DNA from: Chloroflexota bacterium
GTDB taxonomy: Bacteria; Chloroflexota; Anaerolineae; J102
Reading direction: 5' to 3'
Length of the DNA: 64,000 bases
NCBI GenBank assembly: GCA_029782215.1
Contig: JAKOVD010000098.1
Span: forward strand, 1 to 64,000
Positions 61,199 through 64,000 of this stretch are shown piece by piece. The notes under the pieces were generated by a model. The model ran no database searches. It was not told the origin of the DNA and saw nothing but the letters and a program-made list of their open reading frames with translations. Position 1 is the stretch's first letter. Each line of letters begins with the position of its first letter. The position numbers and the translations under genes were made by a program.

Positions 61199-62428
61199 AT
61201 GAAGCGTCTGTGGTTGTCGGCGGCGACGCTCGGCCTGGCAGCGCTGGCGGCATGTGGGCCCGTGTCCGCGCCGGCCGTTCCACAGGCCAGCCCCACCGTC
61301 GAGGAGGCCGCGCCGGCGGTGGCGCCCGAGGTATTTGGGCTGGCCGGGGCGGGGCTCAGCTTCGATCTGCCGCCCGGCGCCAGGGTGGAAGGGGAACAGA
61401 CGGTGCAGGCGGGCCTGCCGCCGGTGCTCACGCTCTATGTCCCGGCAGAGCAGTTCCCGGACGGCAACGTCATCACACTGGTGGTCAGTCCCTATGAGAA
61501 GCCCGAGGGCCAGAAGCTGGGCGCCTGGGCGACGCAATACTTCAGCGTCGGCGAGGCGCCGGTGCACGTGGCGCTCACCCAGGCTTTGCCGTCGCTGGCG
61601 CAGCGCGGCGAAGCGCCGGAGGCCCTGCTGGTGAAGATCGAGGCGGCGGACGAATCCCGTGTGACGGTGCTGCTGGCGCACGGCAAGCTCGTGCTTGACC
61701 TCAGCGGCCCTGACACCGATCGCATGGGGGAGTATCTGCCCACGCTGGCGGGCTCCATCCGCTTCGCGGCCGGTGCTCCCACCAGCCTGTCGGAGCTCTA
61801 TGGGGAACCCTGGGCGGGTCCGACGCTGCAGCAGGTATACGATGAACGCCAGGCTGCCCTGGAGACAGCTCCAACAGGGGGCGAAGCCGGGGCGGCCGAC
61901 GCGACGCCTCAAGGTCCAGAGGCGGATGCTGTACCCGGCGAGGCGCCGGCGGGCGAGGTGGGCGCCGGCGATCAGGTCACGGTCACCTCCCCGCTCGTGC
62001 CCGAGGCGATTGGCATGGCGCCGCCGCAGGCGCCCACTTTGGCGCCCTCAGACCGCGAGGGCTACAACCGCATCCAGGCAACCAGCAGCTACCAGGGTCG
62101 CTTCCAGTGCGACTACGAGGCCAGCAAGTGGCGGTTGGACGGCATGGTGCTCCGCCACCGTTCCCTCGCCCGGTGTGCGCTGGACCTGGGCGCGACCGGG
62201 CGAGGGGCGGCTGGCCCGATGGTGGTCGAGTGGCGCAAGCTCGACGACTACGAGTGGCGCGTCACGGGGCTGCCCGCAGAGCGGCTGGCCAGCTTTGCGC
62301 TCGATCTCCCGGACGCTCACTACCTGTTCGAGCTTGAGGATGCCAGCGCCAGCATCCATACACTGGATACTCCCTGCCGCTCCGCCGTCTTCGACGTGCT
62401 CGCCAGCTTCCAGGCGCTGGCAAACTGA
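61199..62428 (+). CDS. secreted lipoprotein, unknown function
   Basis: 409 residues from the ATG at 61199. The signal MKRLWLSAATLGLAALAAC has a lipobox (LAALAAC) with the lipidated cysteine C19. A Pro/Ala-rich linker leads to a domain of about 150 residues (FGLAGAGLSFDLPPGARVEG, then YVPAEQFPDGNVITLVVSPYEKPEG), a long acidic Ala/Gly/Pro-rich segment (about 215-265) and a C-terminal domain with FQCDYEASKWRLDGMVLRHRSLARC, which has two Cys that could be disulfide bonded. No family recognised. Probably on the outer face of the membrane. A longer frame from 60950 runs through the repeat cluster and is not used. Confidence 0.75.
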   Translation: MKRLWLSAATLGLAALAACGPVSAPAVPQASPTVEEAAPAVAPEVFGLAGAGLSFDLPPGARVEGEQTVQAGLPPVLTLYVPAEQFPDGNVITLVVSPYEKPEGQKLGAWATQYFSVGEAPVHVALTQALPSLAQRGEAPEALLVKIEAADESRVTVLLAHGKLVLDLSGPDTDRMGEYLPTLAGSIRFAAGAPTSLSELYGEPWAGPTLQQVYDERQAALETAPTGGEAGAADATPQGPEADAVPGEAPAGEVGAGDQVTVTSPLVPEAIGMAPPQAPTLAPSDREGYNRIQATSSYQGRFQCDYEASKWRLDGMVLRHRSLARCALDLGATGRGAAGPMVVEWRKLDDYEWRVTGLPAERLASFALDLPDAHYLFELEDASASIHTLDTPCRSAVFDVLASFQALAN

Positions 62429-62526
62429 CGCACCGTACCTGGTCTGGGCTGAAACGGGTCGTTTGGGGACCGGATCGTGTGCAAAAGCCGCCTTTGGCTT
62501 TGCCCAGCCGGAACAGGCGTGATACG

Positions 62527-63501
62527 ATGCGGGCCGTTCATCTCACCAAGGGAGCCAATGCTTTGGGCAACTTCTACTATGGCGGCCAGGCCGTCATCGA
62601 AGGCGTTATGATGCGAGGCCGCCAGCGCGCGGCGATTGCAGTGCGAGACCCGAACGGCGGCATCGTCGTCCACGAGGAGCCGCTGCCCGCGCGCATCTAC
62701 CGCAGCCGGGTGTCGCAGATTCCCTTCATTCGCGGGATGGTTCTGCTCTGGGACGCTCTTGTCCTGGGCACCCGCTCCCTGATGTGGTCGGCGGACGTCG
62801 CCATCGGCGAAGAAGAAGGGAGCCAGGGCTTTTCGGGCCCGATGGCGTGGGGCACCCTGCTCATCTCGCTGGCAGTTGGCATCGGCATCTTCATCGCCGT
62901 GCCGGCGGTCCTGGGCGGCGCCGCCGAGCGCTGGCTGGGCGTTTCCAAGTTGGGCGCCAGCTTGATCGAAGGCGTGGTCAGGCTGGTTCTCTTCATCGGC
63001 TACATCGTGCTCATCGGGCGCCTGCCCGACGTGAGGCGGGTGTTCTCCTACCACGGCGCCGAGCACAAGACCATCAACGCCTATGAGGCGGGTGCGCCCC
63101 TCAACCCGGCCAGTGTGGCCCGGTATTCCACCTTGCACACGCGCTGCGGCACCAGCTTTCTGCTGTTCGTGCTGGTGATCAGCATCATCCTGTTCACTCC
63201 GCTGCAGTTCGACAACTGGTTCCTGCGCATCGGCTCGCGGCTGCTGCTGGTGCCGGTGGTTGCGGGCATTGCCTACGAGTTCCTGCGCTTCAGCACCCAG
63301 CACCAGAACAACCGGGTGATGCGGCTGTTGATCGCTCCCGGCCTGGCGATGCAGCGCCTGACGACCCGTGAGCCAGATGAAACCATGCTCGAAGTGGCCA
63401 TCGCCGCCCTGCACCCTGTGCTGGTGGCGGACGGTCTGGAAGTCCCCGGAGCCGCAGCGCCTGTGCTGGCAGCGGCCGCCGTGAGCGCAGGCGGGTCCTG
63501 A
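62527..63501 (+). CDS. DUF1385 (YqhQ-like) membrane protein
   Basis: 324 residues from ATG 62527. The family signature FYYGGQAVIEGVMMRGRQRAA is at about residues 17-37. FIRGMVLLWDALVLGTRSL follows. Five or more membrane helices are present. FSYHGAEHKTINAYEAG and LHTRCGTSFLLFVLVISIILF are the other two conserved blocks, with His/Glu/Cys residues that look like a metal or ligand site. The family is widespread and of unknown biochemical function. The C-terminal 35 residues are Ala/Val/Gly-rich. Confidence 0.9.
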   Translation: MRAVHLTKGANALGNFYYGGQAVIEGVMMRGRQRAAIAVRDPNGGIVVHEEPLPARIYRSRVSQIPFIRGMVLLWDALVLGTRSLMWSADVAIGEEEGSQGFSGPMAWGTLLISLAVGIGIFIAVPAVLGGAAERWLGVSKLGASLIEGVVRLVLFIGYIVLIGRLPDVRRVFSYHGAEHKTINAYEAGAPLNPASVARYSTLHTRCGTSFLLFVLVISIILFTPLQFDNWFLRIGSRLLLVPVVAGIAYEFLRFSTQHQNNRVMRLLIAPGLAMQRLTTREPDETMLEVAIAALHPVLVADGLEVPGAAAPVLAAAAVSAGGS

Positions 63502-63554
63502 CGAACGCCGGGCGAACCCTAGAACACCGCTCTTGATTTGCCACAGACCACTCG

Positions 63555-64000
<446 letters not shown>

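Overview
This 64 kb window is GC-rich chromosomal DNA from a bacterium that is most likely a member of the Chloroflexota (Anaerolineae/Caldilineae/Ardenticatenia-like). That placement is an inference from gene content and style: very large secreted proteins built from repeats, surface proteins ending in a short hydrophobic LP-containing tail, LuxR-HTH/Kelch membrane regulators, heptamer repeats and many short palindromic intergenic repeats. No rRNA or tRNA gene was seen that could settle it.

Layout. Positions 1-7.3 kb are a worn accessory zone: the tail of a transposase, a beta-helix surface protein cut by an IS630-type element (4461-5662, flanked by TA in a CTAG target), and three small enzymes (RidA, two ABM-fold proteins) separated by palindromes. 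Positions 7.6-18.3 kb hold one tightly packed minus-strand heme operon, in transcription order: radical SAM AhbD-like, hemQ, hemH, hemA, hemC, hemD, hemB, hemE, hemL, hemY. Together with charged tRNA-Glu it covers every step from glutamyl-tRNA to heme through coproporphyrin. Its last step (coproheme to heme) appears twice, as HemQ and as an AhbD-like radical SAM enzyme, joined by a 4-bp overlap. The promoter at 18412-18440 carries a palindrome in its spacer.

Positions 18.6-28 kb: a YfhO-like membrane protein, a VIT1/CCC1 metal transporter, a DEAD-box helicase, a solute-binding protein fused to Ig-like domains, a degraded membrane gene and a secreted HExxHxxGxxH protease. Positions 28-32.7 kb: a minus-strand cluster of a class-I amidotransferase-like (PuuD-type) hydrolase, a PF00756-type esterase, a RimK-like ATP-grasp ligase, a small membrane protein and a circularly permuted ATP-grasp ligase. 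This is the best candidate in the window for an undescribed amide/peptide-forming pathway. Positions 32.9-40 kb: a membrane LuxR/Kelch regulator with a promoter that predicts a leaderless mRNA, a tyrosine-recombinase fold lacking its catalytic residues, GT9, a methyltransferase, an FAD oxidoreductase, and serS behind a readable T-box whose specifier is UCC (Ser).

Positions 40-48.4 kb: alpha/beta hydrolase, N-formylglutamate amidohydrolase-like and M29-like peptidase genes, pyrimidine-nucleoside phosphorylase, an HD protein, rhomboid, a YdjM-like protein and a membrane-anchored TPR-like protein. Positions 48.6-57.2 kb are a single 2853-residue secreted protein of seven LRR+FN3-like modules, driven by a perfect TTGACA-17-TATAAT promoter. 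Positions 57.5-64 kb: trmFO, a second FAD oxidoreductase behind a nine-copy heptamer repeat, a frameshifted family-5 uracil-DNA glycosylase, a lipoprotein, a DUF1385 membrane protein and the start of malate dehydrogenase, cut by the window edge.
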